A stretch of DNA of 15,484 bases from JBBRUG01 sp038247995 (GCA_038247995.1 JBBRUG010000123.1:1-15484); one strand, 5' to 3'; shown: positions 1 to 7,554, counted from the stretch's first letter. The notes: generated by a model not told the origin, from the letters alone. Numbers and translations are program-made.

Positions 1-243
1 CCGGTTCATCGGATGGCGCTCGACGCGGGCGCCCACAGCCAGAGCCTGCGCACCAGTTGCATCGCTGCTATTATCGTCGACCACCAGAATTTCGGCTTCG
101 GGCAGATAACTGCGCACACGCCCGATCACCGCCGCGATCCCGTGGGCCTCGTTATAGGCCGGGATCACGACGGTAACGGTAAAGGGATAGCTGGCAACAA
201 CGGACGGCGTAGGTTCGATCGCGCTGATTATCTCTGTAGTCAT
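1..243 (-). CDS. Family 2 glycosyltransferase, dolichyl-phosphate-mannose-synthase-like (N-terminal 81 residues only)
   Basis: Reading the minus strand from the ATG at 243 gives an open frame to the left edge, so the C-terminal part lies outside the window. After about 22 variable residues comes VTVVIPAYNEAHGI, the first beta strand and nucleotide-binding segment of GT-A family 2 enzymes. Further on, EILVVDDNSSDATG (about residues 55-68) contains the typical VDDxSxDxT sequence. Family knowledge: such enzymes transfer a sugar from a nucleotide donor, often onto polyprenyl phosphate at the inner face of the membrane. The gene begins 24 bp after the second GT-C gene and is probably its operon partner, supplying a lipid-linked sugar that GT-C enzymes use on the outer face. 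No clear Shine-Dalgarno sequence is visible before the ATG. Substrate cannot be told; an ordinary polysaccharide glycosyltransferase is the alternative. Confidence 0.88.
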   Translation of the reverse strand, partial: MTTEIISAIEPTPSVVASYPFTVTVVIPAYNEAHGIAAVIGRVRSYLPEAEILVVDDNSSDATGAQALAVGARVERHPMNR

Positions 244-267
244 CGTATGCTATGGGCAGGCTTTAGG

Positions 268-2577
268 CTATTCAACGGTTACGCTAGCGATCATCAGGCT
301 TAAGAGTCGGGCGTCTTCGCTGCCGGGCAGCGCCTGAACCGGAATGAAGGTCGGCGCTTTGAGGCGCAACTCGATCCGCCCGTCGGCAACGCTATCGGCA
401 GGAATAGCCAGACGGTAGTTGCGCCACTCCTTACTGCGCACGATTAGCGTCGTCTCGGCGCCATTGACGCTGACGGTCAATGGAATGTCGCCCAGCGGGC
501 TGCCGGCCATCTGCAAGCGCACGACAGCACCCTCTGCCGGCGCCGTTTCCAGCGGCAGCACGATCATGCCTTCGCCCTGGAGCCAGCGATAGCTGAGTTG
601 ATTGCCATTGACATCGAGCGGCAAGCGTTCACCGAACGAGAAGCCCTGCACATAACCGTGATCAACTCCGCTGCCCAGCTGGACGGTATTCGTCGGCGGC
701 TGCAAGCCCCACTCCATGGCCAACTGCTGCACATCTTCGCCGGCACGCACTTCGGCATCCTCAAAATAGATTGTCGCCAATGGATCATCGTCCTGCGCCC
801 GCGCCAATGCGCCGCGCACAACATCCGAGCGGTGGGTCGATCGCTCGCCGAGTGCAGCCCACCCCGCATCGTAGTCGCCCTCGGCCAGGTAGAGCCGGGC
901 CAACTCGGTACGCCCATCGATAAACGTCGGCGCAAGCGCAACCACCTGTTCGAAGCCTGTAATCGCAGCCTGACGGTCGGGCAATGCGGCGAGCGCTTCG
1001 GTGCGTAATCGCTCGCGCTGGAAACCCTGACTGAGGATTGCCGGATAGTCGCGATAGTTGAAGAACAGGGTGAGGAACGCCACCATCAATCCAATTCCGG
1101 CGATCCCCCAGGGTGAGCGTAGGTAGGCGCGCGCCTGCGCTTGCGCAGCGGGGCGATCGGCCCGGCGCACACGCAGCCAGTTCCACAATGCGCCGAAGGC
1201 CGCCGCACCATAGAGCGCCGTAAACAGCCAGATCGGCAGCAAGTAGCGCGGCTCGACGTGAATAAGCATCACGGTCAGGCATGCGTAGGCGATCCAGCCC
1301 AGCGCCAGCAGGCGGAAGCCACCCTCACGCGGGCGCGAGGCGAGGCCGAACATCGCCGCCGCCGTGAAGCTCAACCAGAGCGCATCGCCGAGCAGGCCAA
1401 TCGGCCAGATCTCACGTAGCGGCCGAGTAAAAAAGCTCACTTTAACGAAATAGTCCTCAACGAATTGGGCCTTCCAGATATGCTGGAAGTGCGGCCAGAA
1501 GCTCTGCACCAGCCGGGCCGGCTCTTCACGGATAATCCGCCCAATATCTTCACTGACGAAGGCCTGACGCTCAGCCTGGGGAATTGCGGCCAAGATCGCC
1601 TTGGCTTCATTCTCGCCGCGCCCCTCATGAACCGCGTCGCCAAGCTTGATCCAGAGGTTCACCGGCCCAAGGGTGTCGATCAGCACCACTTCGCCATACG
1701 TAAGATAGTTCCGCAGCGTCCACGGCGCAATTACCAGCGCAAACGGCAGCAAGAAGGCCAGCACCGCCGGCACAAACCGCAGCAAAGCGCTGGAAAAAAC
1801 TGCCCCGTACGGGCGACCACGAGGGCCACCCCTAGCTGCCCCGTACGGGCGACCCTCGTGGTCGCCCCTAGCTGCCGCCTGAATCGCCTCCCACCCGATC
1901 ACCGCCAGCACAAACACTGCGGCATAAAGCGCGGGCGAACGGGCCAGCGCGCCAACGGCCAGAGCCACACCGGTAGCGGCAAGCCAGGGCCAGGCGCGGA
2001 CGCCGTTGCGCCAGGCGTCGCGCCAGCGTACCAGCGCCCACGCGTGCAACACGAGCATGCTGAAGAAGAGTGGTTCGCTGAGGATGAGCGCCGGCAGTTC
2101 CACCATCGGGAACCAGATCGCCATCAGCAATGCGAAGATCAGCCCCGCCTGACGGCTAAACAGGCGCCGGGCCATGTCGTAGCCGACGGGGATGAGCAGG
2201 AGCGAAAGCCCGACATGCGCAGCGCGGATGAAGCCGATCCCCAGCGTCGGGTCGCCAAGCATGATCGCCAAGCGCAGCATGCCGGCGAAGAGGAAGACAT
2301 GCCCCGGCGGGCGAATCAGCCAGGAGTTATCGACGTATTCACCGGTTGCAGCAAGGCGCAGCGCACGCTGGAAGTAGTCGCCATCGTCGGCGGCGGAGAA
2401 GCGCGGGTCAATGTCATTCACCGCGATGAACCAGAGCCTGAGTGCCAGGCCGATCAGGATCAGCGCCGTAAGATAGAGCGTTGTACCGCTGATGCGCGGC
2501 CAACTCCAGGCCCGCACGCTGGTGCGCGTGGTGGGCGTAGCGCCCTGAGCCGGTAGTGATGTACGTGTCGTTTGCAT
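268..2577 (-). CDS. GT-C membrane glycosyltransferase (GT39/ArnT-like) with C-terminal TPR-like and beta-sandwich domains
   Basis: A 769-residue polytopic membrane protein. A first transmembrane helix (about 34-51) is followed by an acidic loop with DDGD at 64-67, where GT-C enzymes keep catalytic and metal-binding acids. RPPGH (89-93), LSEPLFF (166-172) and EPRYLLP (442-448) also match the GT39/PMT_2 pattern. Family role: moving a sugar from a polyprenyl-phosphate donor to an acceptor on the outer face. After the last helix (about 488-507) comes a short TPR-like helical stretch (about 524-580), then a beta-rich domain (633-769). That domain resembles the N-terminal domain of the upstream GT-C protein, sharing a G-[AV]-D-x-x-Y-x-QGF motif. 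Residues 235-258 are two copies of a 12-residue insert (AARGDHEGRPYG and AARGGPRGRPYG) between helices, encoded by a palindromic repeat. The ATG lies 3 bp after the upstream stop and has no evident Shine-Dalgarno sequence, suggesting translational coupling. Acceptor unknown. Confidence 0.85.
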   Translation of the reverse strand: MQTTRTSLPAQGATPTTRTSVRAWSWPRISGTTLYLTALILIGLALRLWFIAVNDIDPRFSAADDGDYFQRALRLAATGEYVDNSWLIRPPGHVFLFAGMLRLAIMLGDPTLGIGFIRAAHVGLSLLLIPVGYDMARRLFSRQAGLIFALLMAIWFPMVELPALILSEPLFFSMLVLHAWALVRWRDAWRNGVRAWPWLAATGVALAVGALARSPALYAAVFVLAVIGWEAIQAAARGDHEGRPYGAARGGPRGRPYGAVFSSALLRFVPAVLAFLLPFALVIAPWTLRNYLTYGEVVLIDTLGPVNLWIKLGDAVHEGRGENEAKAILAAIPQAERQAFVSEDIGRIIREEPARLVQSFWPHFQHIWKAQFVEDYFVKVSFFTRPLREIWPIGLLGDALWLSFTAAAMFGLASRPREGGFRLLALGWIAYACLTVMLIHVEPRYLLPIWLFTALYGAAAFGALWNWLRVRRADRPAAQAQARAYLRSPWGIAGIGLMVAFLTLFFNYRDYPAILSQGFQRERLRTEALAALPDRQAAITGFEQVVALAPTFIDGRTELARLYLAEGDYDAGWAALGERSTHRSDVVRGALARAQDDDPLATIYFEDAEVRAGEDVQQLAMEWGLQPPTNTVQLGSGVDHGYVQGFSFGERLPLDVNGNQLSYRWLQGEGMIVLPLETAPAEGAVVRLQMAGSPLGDIPLTVSVNGAETTLIVRSKEWRNYRLAIPADSVADGRIELRLKAPTFIPVQALPGSEDARLLSLMIASVTVE
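1801..1872. repeat. Two 36-bp tandem units forming a palindromic element inside a GT-C gene
   Basis: Two direct 36-bp units (1801-1836 and 1837-1872) share TGCCCCGTACGGGCGACC at the left and CCCCTAGC at the right and differ in the middle. The arms GGGCGACCACGAGGG (1811-1825) and CCCTCGTGGTCGCCC (1853-1867) are perfect 15-bp inverted complements. The second unit is also a hairpin on its own (GGGCGACC 1847-1854 with GGTCGCCC 1860-1867). Because 36 is a multiple of three, the element stays in frame and adds two 12-residue GRPYG-ending units to the host protein. Its form recalls REP elements or the palindromic elements found inside Rickettsia genes; the family assignment is inference. Confidence 0.85.
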
Positions 2578-2580
2578 GAA

Positions 2581-5073
2581 TCAGATTTGATAGAGCCTAT
2601 AGCGCCCGCTGGTCGCTACCAATGCGGCATCCGGATCAATCAGCGGCGGCAGACCGCTGGCGCTATCCCAGAGCACGTAACGCGCCCCGGCAGCCCGAGC
2701 GGCTTCAAGATCCGCCGCCGTAATCGACCGGCTCAGATCCGAGCCGACCGGCCACACCACCATGTGATGTGCAATAGCCGAATATTTCGCTAGCGGCAAC
2801 CGATCGGCTACGCGCGCGGCAATCAGCGCATCGGCGGGCACAGCCTGTTGAACCATTCGTACCGCCGCGACTTCGTCGGGCGGCTGGTTCGCCAGAACAT
2901 AACGCTGTCCGGCCCCAAAGCCCCCCCATAGTACCACAATCAGCGCCAGACTGAACGCCAGCAAGCGCCGCCCGCCGCCGCCAAGGCGTAGCACGGCCCA
3001 TCCCGCTGCCACGGCGTAGATCGGCGTCAGGGGCAATACAAAGCGCTGAAGCAGAAAGGCCATGCCGATGCTCACCACATAGAGCACGATCAGCAGCAAC
3101 AGCCCCAATTGTCCGGCGTCGAACTGCGTACGCCGGCCCGATCGCACGTTGCGTCCGATCAGCCAGGCCCAGATGGCCAAGCCGCCGATGGCCAACCAAT
3201 TGCCCGGCCAGTTCAGTAGGCGCAACTGCACCGCCCGCCCAAACTCGCTGGTATCTTCAGCGCCGCTGCCGGTATAAGCCACCAGGTTGCGCCACCAATT
3301 GCCCGCAAAGCGCAGCGGATCGCTCAGCACCACTTCAATCAGGCCCACATCGTTGGGCGCTTCATCCCAGCGCCCCCAGTCGGTGCCGCCATACACAGCC
3401 AGCCAGATGTTTTTTGCCTGCTGATTGTAGAGTGGTTGGCCCGCCTGTAGTGTGTTGATGATCAGTTGCGGCGCGGCGGCAAGCAGGAAGCCCAGCAGAT
3501 AGGCAAGCAGCGGCGTGCGCGTGCGCTGCCCAGCGATCCAGAGCACGATCAACCCCCAGGGCAAAAGCAATAGCCCTGGATGGCGCATCAGGAACGCCAA
3601 ACCGCCGCAAACTCCAGCCAGAAACAAAGCAATTCGCAGATGACGCTGATTGGGCCGATCCGAGCCTGTCGCCCCCTGGTCCGCTGGGCCGCTGGCCCGC
3701 TTGATCAGCAATGCGACACTCAGCGCTACACAAGCGGCGAAGGGCATGTCACTGCCGATATAGAGGCCATACTGCGCGATAAAGCCACTCAGAGCCAACA
3801 TGATCAAGGCCAGCAGCGCTGCGCCGGCCGGCAGCAGCTGCCGGGCCAGGCCATAACTTGCCGCCAGCAGCACAACCCCGGCCAGCACGGCAATCAGGCG
3901 TGCCGCAAGAAATGCATTGCCTTCAGTCAATGGGCGCACAAGCCAGAGCAATAGCGGGTAGCCCAGGTTATAAAAACCGTCGGCCTGGAACACTTGCGCC
4001 AGCGTTTCGCGCGTGGCAAACACCCGAAAGTCATTCTCGACGCCCGGCCGCGAGAGCGTTACGTGGTCGCGGGCGGCTAGTAACGTGGCAGTTGCCCAGA
4101 AGCTGATCACGCCAACCGGCGCAACCCGCTCGACGAGCGCCGGCACCCGCGCAGCAAGCGGCGGGCCGTGCCGCACCAGCACCGCCCCGCCCAACCCAAG
4201 CACCGCCAGGAGCGGAAACAGACGGATCGGGTAGGGGTAGCCCGGCAGCGCCAACTTATAAAACAGCAGCCACGCCAGCCCATAGAGGCCAAGACCAAGC
4301 GCTACACGATAGCCAGGAACCGCGAACCAAGAACCGCGAACCAAGAACCGCGAACCAAGAACTGACTCACCATTACCTGCGTCCTGCGTCCTGCGTCCTG
4401 CGTCCTGCGTCCTGCGTCCTGCGTCCTGCGTCCTGCGTCCTGCGTCCCTACGCAGCGGCCCCAACGCCACGAGCAGCGCCCCAATCAGCGCGCCATAAAA
4501 GAGCTGCGTAGGATAGGGCAGCGTAGGCGGCGTAGTGCGATAAACAGCCTGATCAACGAATACGCCGACGATGCGCCCATCGGGTAGAGTCGCCTGATCG
4601 CTCGCGATCTGCACAAAGAAATCGCTAGCCTTCAGGACGCCGCCATCAACGCGTACCTGACGTTCAACCCATTCCGGGCCAACGCTGAAGGTGTCCAATT
4701 CAACGGTGCCATTCAGCAGCAGTCGCACCTCAGCCGGTGGGCCGGTCGGGCGTCCGCGCAGGCGAATCGTCACGGTTCCGGGCAGGCCGGCCTGCGGAAA
4801 GAGCAACACCGAGGCTTCGCCGGTCCAGCGCGCCGTGCCGCCATCTAGCGCTTCAAGGTCAAGAAAACCCTGGGTATACGCCGCATCGGCGCCGCCCAGA
4901 TCGACAACATGGCTGGTTGGAAGCTGGGTAAGTAAAACAATCAGGGCTGCGCCAAGTAAGGCGCCAAAACTCAGCGCTTGAAGCCAACCGCCGAGGCTCT
5001 GCCGCCCGCGCTTGGGGCGTGCGAGCGGTGGTGAGGGTTGTCGCCCGCTCGTGCCGGGCGCGTGCTCGGTCAT
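2581..5073 (-). CDS. GT-C membrane glycosyltransferase (GT39-like) with N-terminal beta-sandwich domain and frame-setting heptamer repeat
   Basis: An 830-residue membrane protein. A proline- and arginine-rich cytoplasmic start is followed by a helix (about 31-51), a beta-rich extracytoplasmic domain (about 55-180, including AAYTQGF and EWVERQV) and a second helix (about 190-206). A simple-sequence stretch follows: DAGRRTQ heptads at 210-233, then a Trp/Phe-rich stretch at about 237-256 encoded by a 14-bp repeat. From about 258 a polytopic GT-C core begins, with ENDF (346-349) as the probable catalytic acidic loop, then GYPLLLW (371-377) and a SDMPF motif. Expected role: sugar transfer from polyprenyl phosphate to an extracytoplasmic acceptor. 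The ATG overlaps the upstream stop as ATGA, so the two genes are probably translationally coupled. The repeat makes expression of the catalytic core depend on copy number. The acceptor, and whether the enzyme is on or off in most cells, cannot be told. Confidence 0.85.
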   Translation of the reverse strand: MTEHAPGTSGRQPSPPLARPKRGRQSLGGWLQALSFGALLGAALIVLLTQLPTSHVVDLGGADAAYTQGFLDLEALDGGTARWTGEASVLLFPQAGLPGTVTIRLRGRPTGPPAEVRLLLNGTVELDTFSVGPEWVERQVRVDGGVLKASDFFVQIASDQATLPDGRIVGVFVDQAVYRTTPPTLPYPTQLFYGALIGALLVALGPLRRDAGRRTQDAGRRTQDAGRRTQDAGNGESVLGSRFLVRGSWFAVPGYRVALGLGLYGLAWLLFYKLALPGYPYPIRLFPLLAVLGLGGAVLVRHGPPLAARVPALVERVAPVGVISFWATATLLAARDHVTLSRPGVENDFRVFATRETLAQVFQADGFYNLGYPLLLWLVRPLTEGNAFLAARLIAVLAGVVLLAASYGLARQLLPAGAALLALIMLALSGFIAQYGLYIGSDMPFAACVALSVALLIKRASGPADQGATGSDRPNQRHLRIALFLAGVCGGLAFLMRHPGLLLLPWGLIVLWIAGQRTRTPLLAYLLGFLLAAAPQLIINTLQAGQPLYNQQAKNIWLAVYGGTDWGRWDEAPNDVGLIEVVLSDPLRFAGNWWRNLVAYTGSGAEDTSEFGRAVQLRLLNWPGNWLAIGGLAIWAWLIGRNVRSGRRTQFDAGQLGLLLLIVLYVVSIGMAFLLQRFVLPLTPIYAVAAGWAVLRLGGGGRRLLAFSLALIVVLWGGFGAGQRYVLANQPPDEVAAVRMVQQAVPADALIAARVADRLPLAKYSAIAHHMVVWPVGSDLSRSITAADLEAARAAGARYVLWDSASGLPPLIDPDAALVATSGRYRLYQI
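4317..4362. repeat. 14-bp tandem repeat, three copies plus a 4-bp remnant
   Basis: The plus-strand unit GAACCGCGAACCAA occurs at 4317-4330, 4331-4344 and 4345-4358, followed by GAAC at 4359-4362. It lies inside the first GT-C gene and on the minus strand encodes a Phe/Trp/Leu/Val/Gly-rich stretch. The period of 14 is twice the period of the neighbouring 7-bp array, and it too is not a multiple of three. Confidence 0.93.
4376..4447. repeat. Heptanucleotide tandem array, ten perfect CCTGCGT units
   Basis: Ten uninterrupted copies of CCTGCGT run from 4376 to 4445, followed by CC (4446-4447). On the coding (minus) strand the unit reads ACGCAGG, and three units (21 bp) encode seven residues drawn from DAGRRTQ. 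Since 7 leaves a remainder of 1 on division by 3, gain or loss of one unit shifts the frame. The repeat itself has no stop codon in any minus-strand frame, but the two alternative frames stop soon after it, at 4373-4375 (TAA) and near 4302 (TAG). Confidence 0.97.
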
Positions 5074-6230
5074 GGGGATGTGGAGGGGGCCGCCGGATCT
5101 TCGACGGGAATCTCGCCGGCTGGAACGCTTACCAAAGCCTGATTGATCCAGCCTGAGCCGCTGCCATCAGGGTTATTGATCGCCGACGCACCGGCCCGCC
5201 GCTCACCAAGCTCGATGCGCAGCCACTGGCCATTCGGCGAGCGCGCCAGAATGCGCACTTCATCGCCCTGGCTCACCCGCCCGATCGGCTCATTGTCGGT
5301 ATTCGGCAGGGGCCGCACATTGGCAACCTGCTGAACCGTGCCGACCAGCGGGCCGACACTCACCGGCGTTTCACCACTAACCGGAGCGTCGGTTCCATCA
5401 GCCGCATCAGCCGCATCAGCCGTAGGCGCCAGAGCCGGCGCCGCCGCCGACATGGGGCGGGCTGTCGGGCCGAGCGTCGGCTCAGTTGTGGGCAGCGTGA
5501 ACTGCGGGATCTGCGTCTGCCCAGGGATCACCAGGCCAAAGCCATCCAACTCGCCGCGTAGGGTCTGCACTACCGAAAAAGCTAGCGTTAAAGCCAGGAT
5601 CATAAACACCGCCGTAAGCGCTGTTTTAACCAGTTCAATGCTCTGGCCCCAAACACTCCGCCGGCGCAACTGATCGAGGGCGCTCTGGGCAGCGCCGGCC
5701 ACCGATTCGCCCCAACTTGTGCGGCCCTGGTCGTTGGCAGCGACACGGCGCAACTCAAGCGCAGCCCGCACGTCGCCTACCTGGGTGAGCGCACGCACGA
5801 CGCTCCAACGCACATTGCTGTTTGGATGGCGCAGCGCACTGATCAACGCCGTCGACGCCCGGCCATCCCCGATCCGACCGGCCGTTTCAGCAGCGCGATA
5901 GACGCCTAGCCAGGGCTGCGATGGGCCAATCGCCGAATTAAGGGCGGGCACAGCGGCAGGGCCAATCGCGGTGAGTTCATCAATGGCGCCGGCGTGGTAG
6001 GGGTGCTGGGCATCGCCGAGGGCAACGAGCAGATCGTCGATCCGCTCACGCGGCGGGTCGATCCGGATGGCGCGATTCAGGCGGGGCCGTGCAGGCCGGT
6101 TGCTTGGTAAACGCCGCGTAAAGCGCTCGATCCCATCGCCAATCGTGCGCGTAATTGGGGCGTTCTCAGCCGGTTCAGGCGTCGAGTCGTTGTGGTTTGT
6201 AGCCGGTGGGTCCTGGCGATCAGTCGTCAT
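5070..6230 (-). CDS. HEAT-repeat, single transmembrane helix and bacterial SH3 domain protein
   Basis: A 386-residue protein with three parts. After a disordered, charged N-terminus, residues about 63-188 form helical HEAT/PBS-lyase-like repeats (for example PAAVPALNSAI and HPNSNVRWSVVRALTQVGD). These end in an arginine cluster and a single helix (about 202-222, TALTAVFMILALTLAF), consistent with a cytoplasmic N-terminus. A Pro/Thr/Ala-rich linker follows (about 240-295), then a C-terminal SH3b domain (about 296-369) with NVRPLPN, GRVSQGDEVRILAR, NGQWLRIE and SGWINQALV. Family knowledge: HEAT repeats bind proteins, and SH3b domains often bind cell-wall material. The gene follows coaBC by 68 bp and overlaps the GT-C start by ATGA. 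A role as an envelope-sensing scaffold for the glycosyltransferases is inference only. No strong Shine-Dalgarno sequence or promoter was seen in the 68-bp gap. Confidence 0.8.
   Translation of the reverse strand: MTTDRQDPPATNHNDSTPEPAENAPITRTIGDGIERFTRRLPSNRPARPRLNRAIRIDPPRERIDDLLVALGDAQHPYHAGAIDELTAIGPAAVPALNSAIGPSQPWLGVYRAAETAGRIGDGRASTALISALRHPNSNVRWSVVRALTQVGDVRAALELRRVAANDQGRTSWGESVAGAAQSALDQLRRRSVWGQSIELVKTALTAVFMILALTLAFSVVQTLRGELDGFGLVIPGQTQIPQFTLPTTEPTLGPTARPMSAAAPALAPTADAADAADGTDAPVSGETPVSVGPLVGTVQQVANVRPLPNTDNEPIGRVSQGDEVRILARSPNGQWLRIELGERRAGASAINNPDGSGSGWINQALVSVPAGEIPVEDPAAPSTSP
5396..5422. repeat. 9-bp microsatellite-like repeat, three copies
   Basis: CATCAGCCG is repeated at 5396-5404, 5405-5413 and 5414-5422 and encodes three Ala-Ala-Asp-type triplets (about residues 271-278) in the extracytoplasmic linker of the HEAT/SH3 protein. 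Copy changes would alter linker length without shifting the frame. Confidence 0.85.
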
Positions 6231-6298
6231 AATTCTCGATTATTTGGTGGCCCGAGATGCAGGTCATAGGGTCACATCCCACAGCACGTAGCAATAGC

Positions 6299-7516
6299 TT
6301 ATCCGTCGCGCTCCGCGCGCCAACGCAAGTAACGCGGCACGATCGCATCGAGCAGAGCAGCGGCGGCTTCCGTCTTCGGGCGACGCTCCAGGGTGAGGGT
6401 GCCGTTCGGGTCGATCAAAGTCAGCGCAATTGTCGGCCGGCCAATACTGGCCACGGCGTCATTCGCAACGATCAGATTCAGCCCTTTGCGCTCCAGTTTA
6501 CCCTGCGCATTCGCCAACAAGTCATCGGTTTCGGCGGCGAAGCCCACCTTAAACACCGTGCGGCGATCAGCAAGGCCGCCAATGATATCGGGGTTCGCCA
6601 CCAGTTCAATTGTGAGCCCGGCATCGCCCTGCTTCTTGATCTTATGCTCAACAGCCTGAGCCGGGCGAAAATCGGCGACTGCGGCATTCATAACGAGCAT
6701 ATCGGCCTGCGCAAGCGCGGCGTGAACGGCAGCCTGCATTTCCAGCGCCGTAGCCACCGGCACAACAGTCACCGCAGCAGGAGGGGTCAGGCTGGTTGGC
6801 CCACTGATCAGCGTTACGTCAGCGCCAAGGTCGCGCGCACGGGCGGCGATCGCATAGCCCATCTGGCCCGACGAGCGGTTCCCGATATAGCGCACCGGGT
6901 CGATCGGCTCCTGCGTACCGCCAGCCGTTACAACAATGTGCTGATCGCGCAGCGGGCCATGAGTACGCCCCAACAGCGCACGGATAGCGCCCTCCAGCGC
7001 AGCCGGCTCCGGCAGCCGCCCCTTCCCGACCATCGGCTCAGCCATGCGCCCCTCAGCCGGTTCCATAATGGTATAACCGCGCTCGCGCAGCGTGCGAATA
7101 TTCGCCTGCGTAGCCGGATTGGCATACATATGCGGGTTCATCGCCGGGGCGAGCAACACCGGCGCCGGCGTGGCGAGTAGCGTCGTCGTAAGCAAATCAT
7201 CGCTCATCCCGGCGGCGATGCGGGCGATTGTGTTGGCGCTAGCCGGTGCGACAACGACCAGATCAGCCTGGACACCCAGGGCGACGTGCCCCACAACCCC
7301 ATCTTCCGGCAGCGCCCACATATCGCTGAGCACAGGCCGACCAGTAAGGGCCTGAAATGTCGCTGCGCCAACAAAACGCTCGGCAGCGGCAGTGAGAATT
7401 ACGTCTACCTGCGCAGCGGCAAGTGTCAGCGCCCGCGCCAGTTCTGCCGCCTTGTAGGCTGCAATACTGCCGCACACACCAAGAATAATCCGTTTTCCGG
7501 CCAGCAGATCGGTCAT
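6299..7516 (-). CDS. coaBC: Bifunctional phosphopantothenoylcysteine decarboxylase / phosphopantothenate-cysteine ligase
   Basis: A 405-residue protein of normal length for this family, which makes 4'-phosphopantetheine for coenzyme A in the cytoplasm. The N-terminal flavin-dependent decarboxylase half (about 1-185) shows GVCGSIAAYKA (13-23), the probable catalytic His in GHVALG (76-81), the FMN-site PASANTIARIAAGMSDDL (91-108) and APAMNPHMYANP (124-135). The C-terminal ligase half (about 190-400) shows VTAGGTQEPIDPVRYIGNRSSGQMG (196-220), AAVADFRP (278-285), KIKK (292-295), NPDII (308-312) and VGFAAETDDLL. The flap before GRLPEP, where many homologues have an A-C-G cysteine motif, reads EGRMAEPMVGKGRLPEP and has no cysteine. 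The ATG at 7516 is supported by a promoter about 40 bp upstream. It heads a run of minus-strand genes, but coenzyme A synthesis has no obvious link to its glycosyltransferase neighbours. Confidence 0.96.
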   Translation of the reverse strand: MTDLLAGKRIILGVCGSIAAYKAAELARALTLAAAQVDVILTAAAERFVGAATFQALTGRPVLSDMWALPEDGVVGHVALGVQADLVVVAPASANTIARIAAGMSDDLLTTTLLATPAPVLLAPAMNPHMYANPATQANIRTLRERGYTIMEPAEGRMAEPMVGKGRLPEPAALEGAIRALLGRTHGPLRDQHIVVTAGGTQEPIDPVRYIGNRSSGQMGYAIAARARDLGADVTLISGPTSLTPPAAVTVVPVATALEMQAAVHAALAQADMLVMNAAVADFRPAQAVEHKIKKQGDAGLTIELVANPDIIGGLADRRTVFKVGFAAETDDLLANAQGKLERKGLNLIVANDAVASIGRPTIALTLIDPNGTLTLERRPKTEAAAALLDAIVPRYLRWRAERDG

Positions 7517-7554
7517 GCGTTAGACACCATTATGCACCGGGCATTCGCCGCGGC

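Noticed and set aside
1465..2556. Long plus-strand open frame of 363 codons
   Set aside because: It lies wholly opposite the GT-C gene. Its translation is rich in Arg, Gln, His and Pro with no recognisable domain, as expected of the antisense of GC-rich coding DNA.
3670..3705. CCGCTGG-like near-repeats inside the first GT-C gene
   Set aside because: The copies are few and imperfect in a GC-rich loop; not distinguishable from ordinary low-complexity coding sequence.
4376..4447. CRISPR-like array
   Set aside because: The units are 7 bp and contiguous with no spacers, so this is a simple tandem repeat.
6257..7180. Plus-strand open frame of 307 codons
   Set aside because: Opposite coaBC, which has clear family motifs; the translation is Arg/His-rich and unlike any family.
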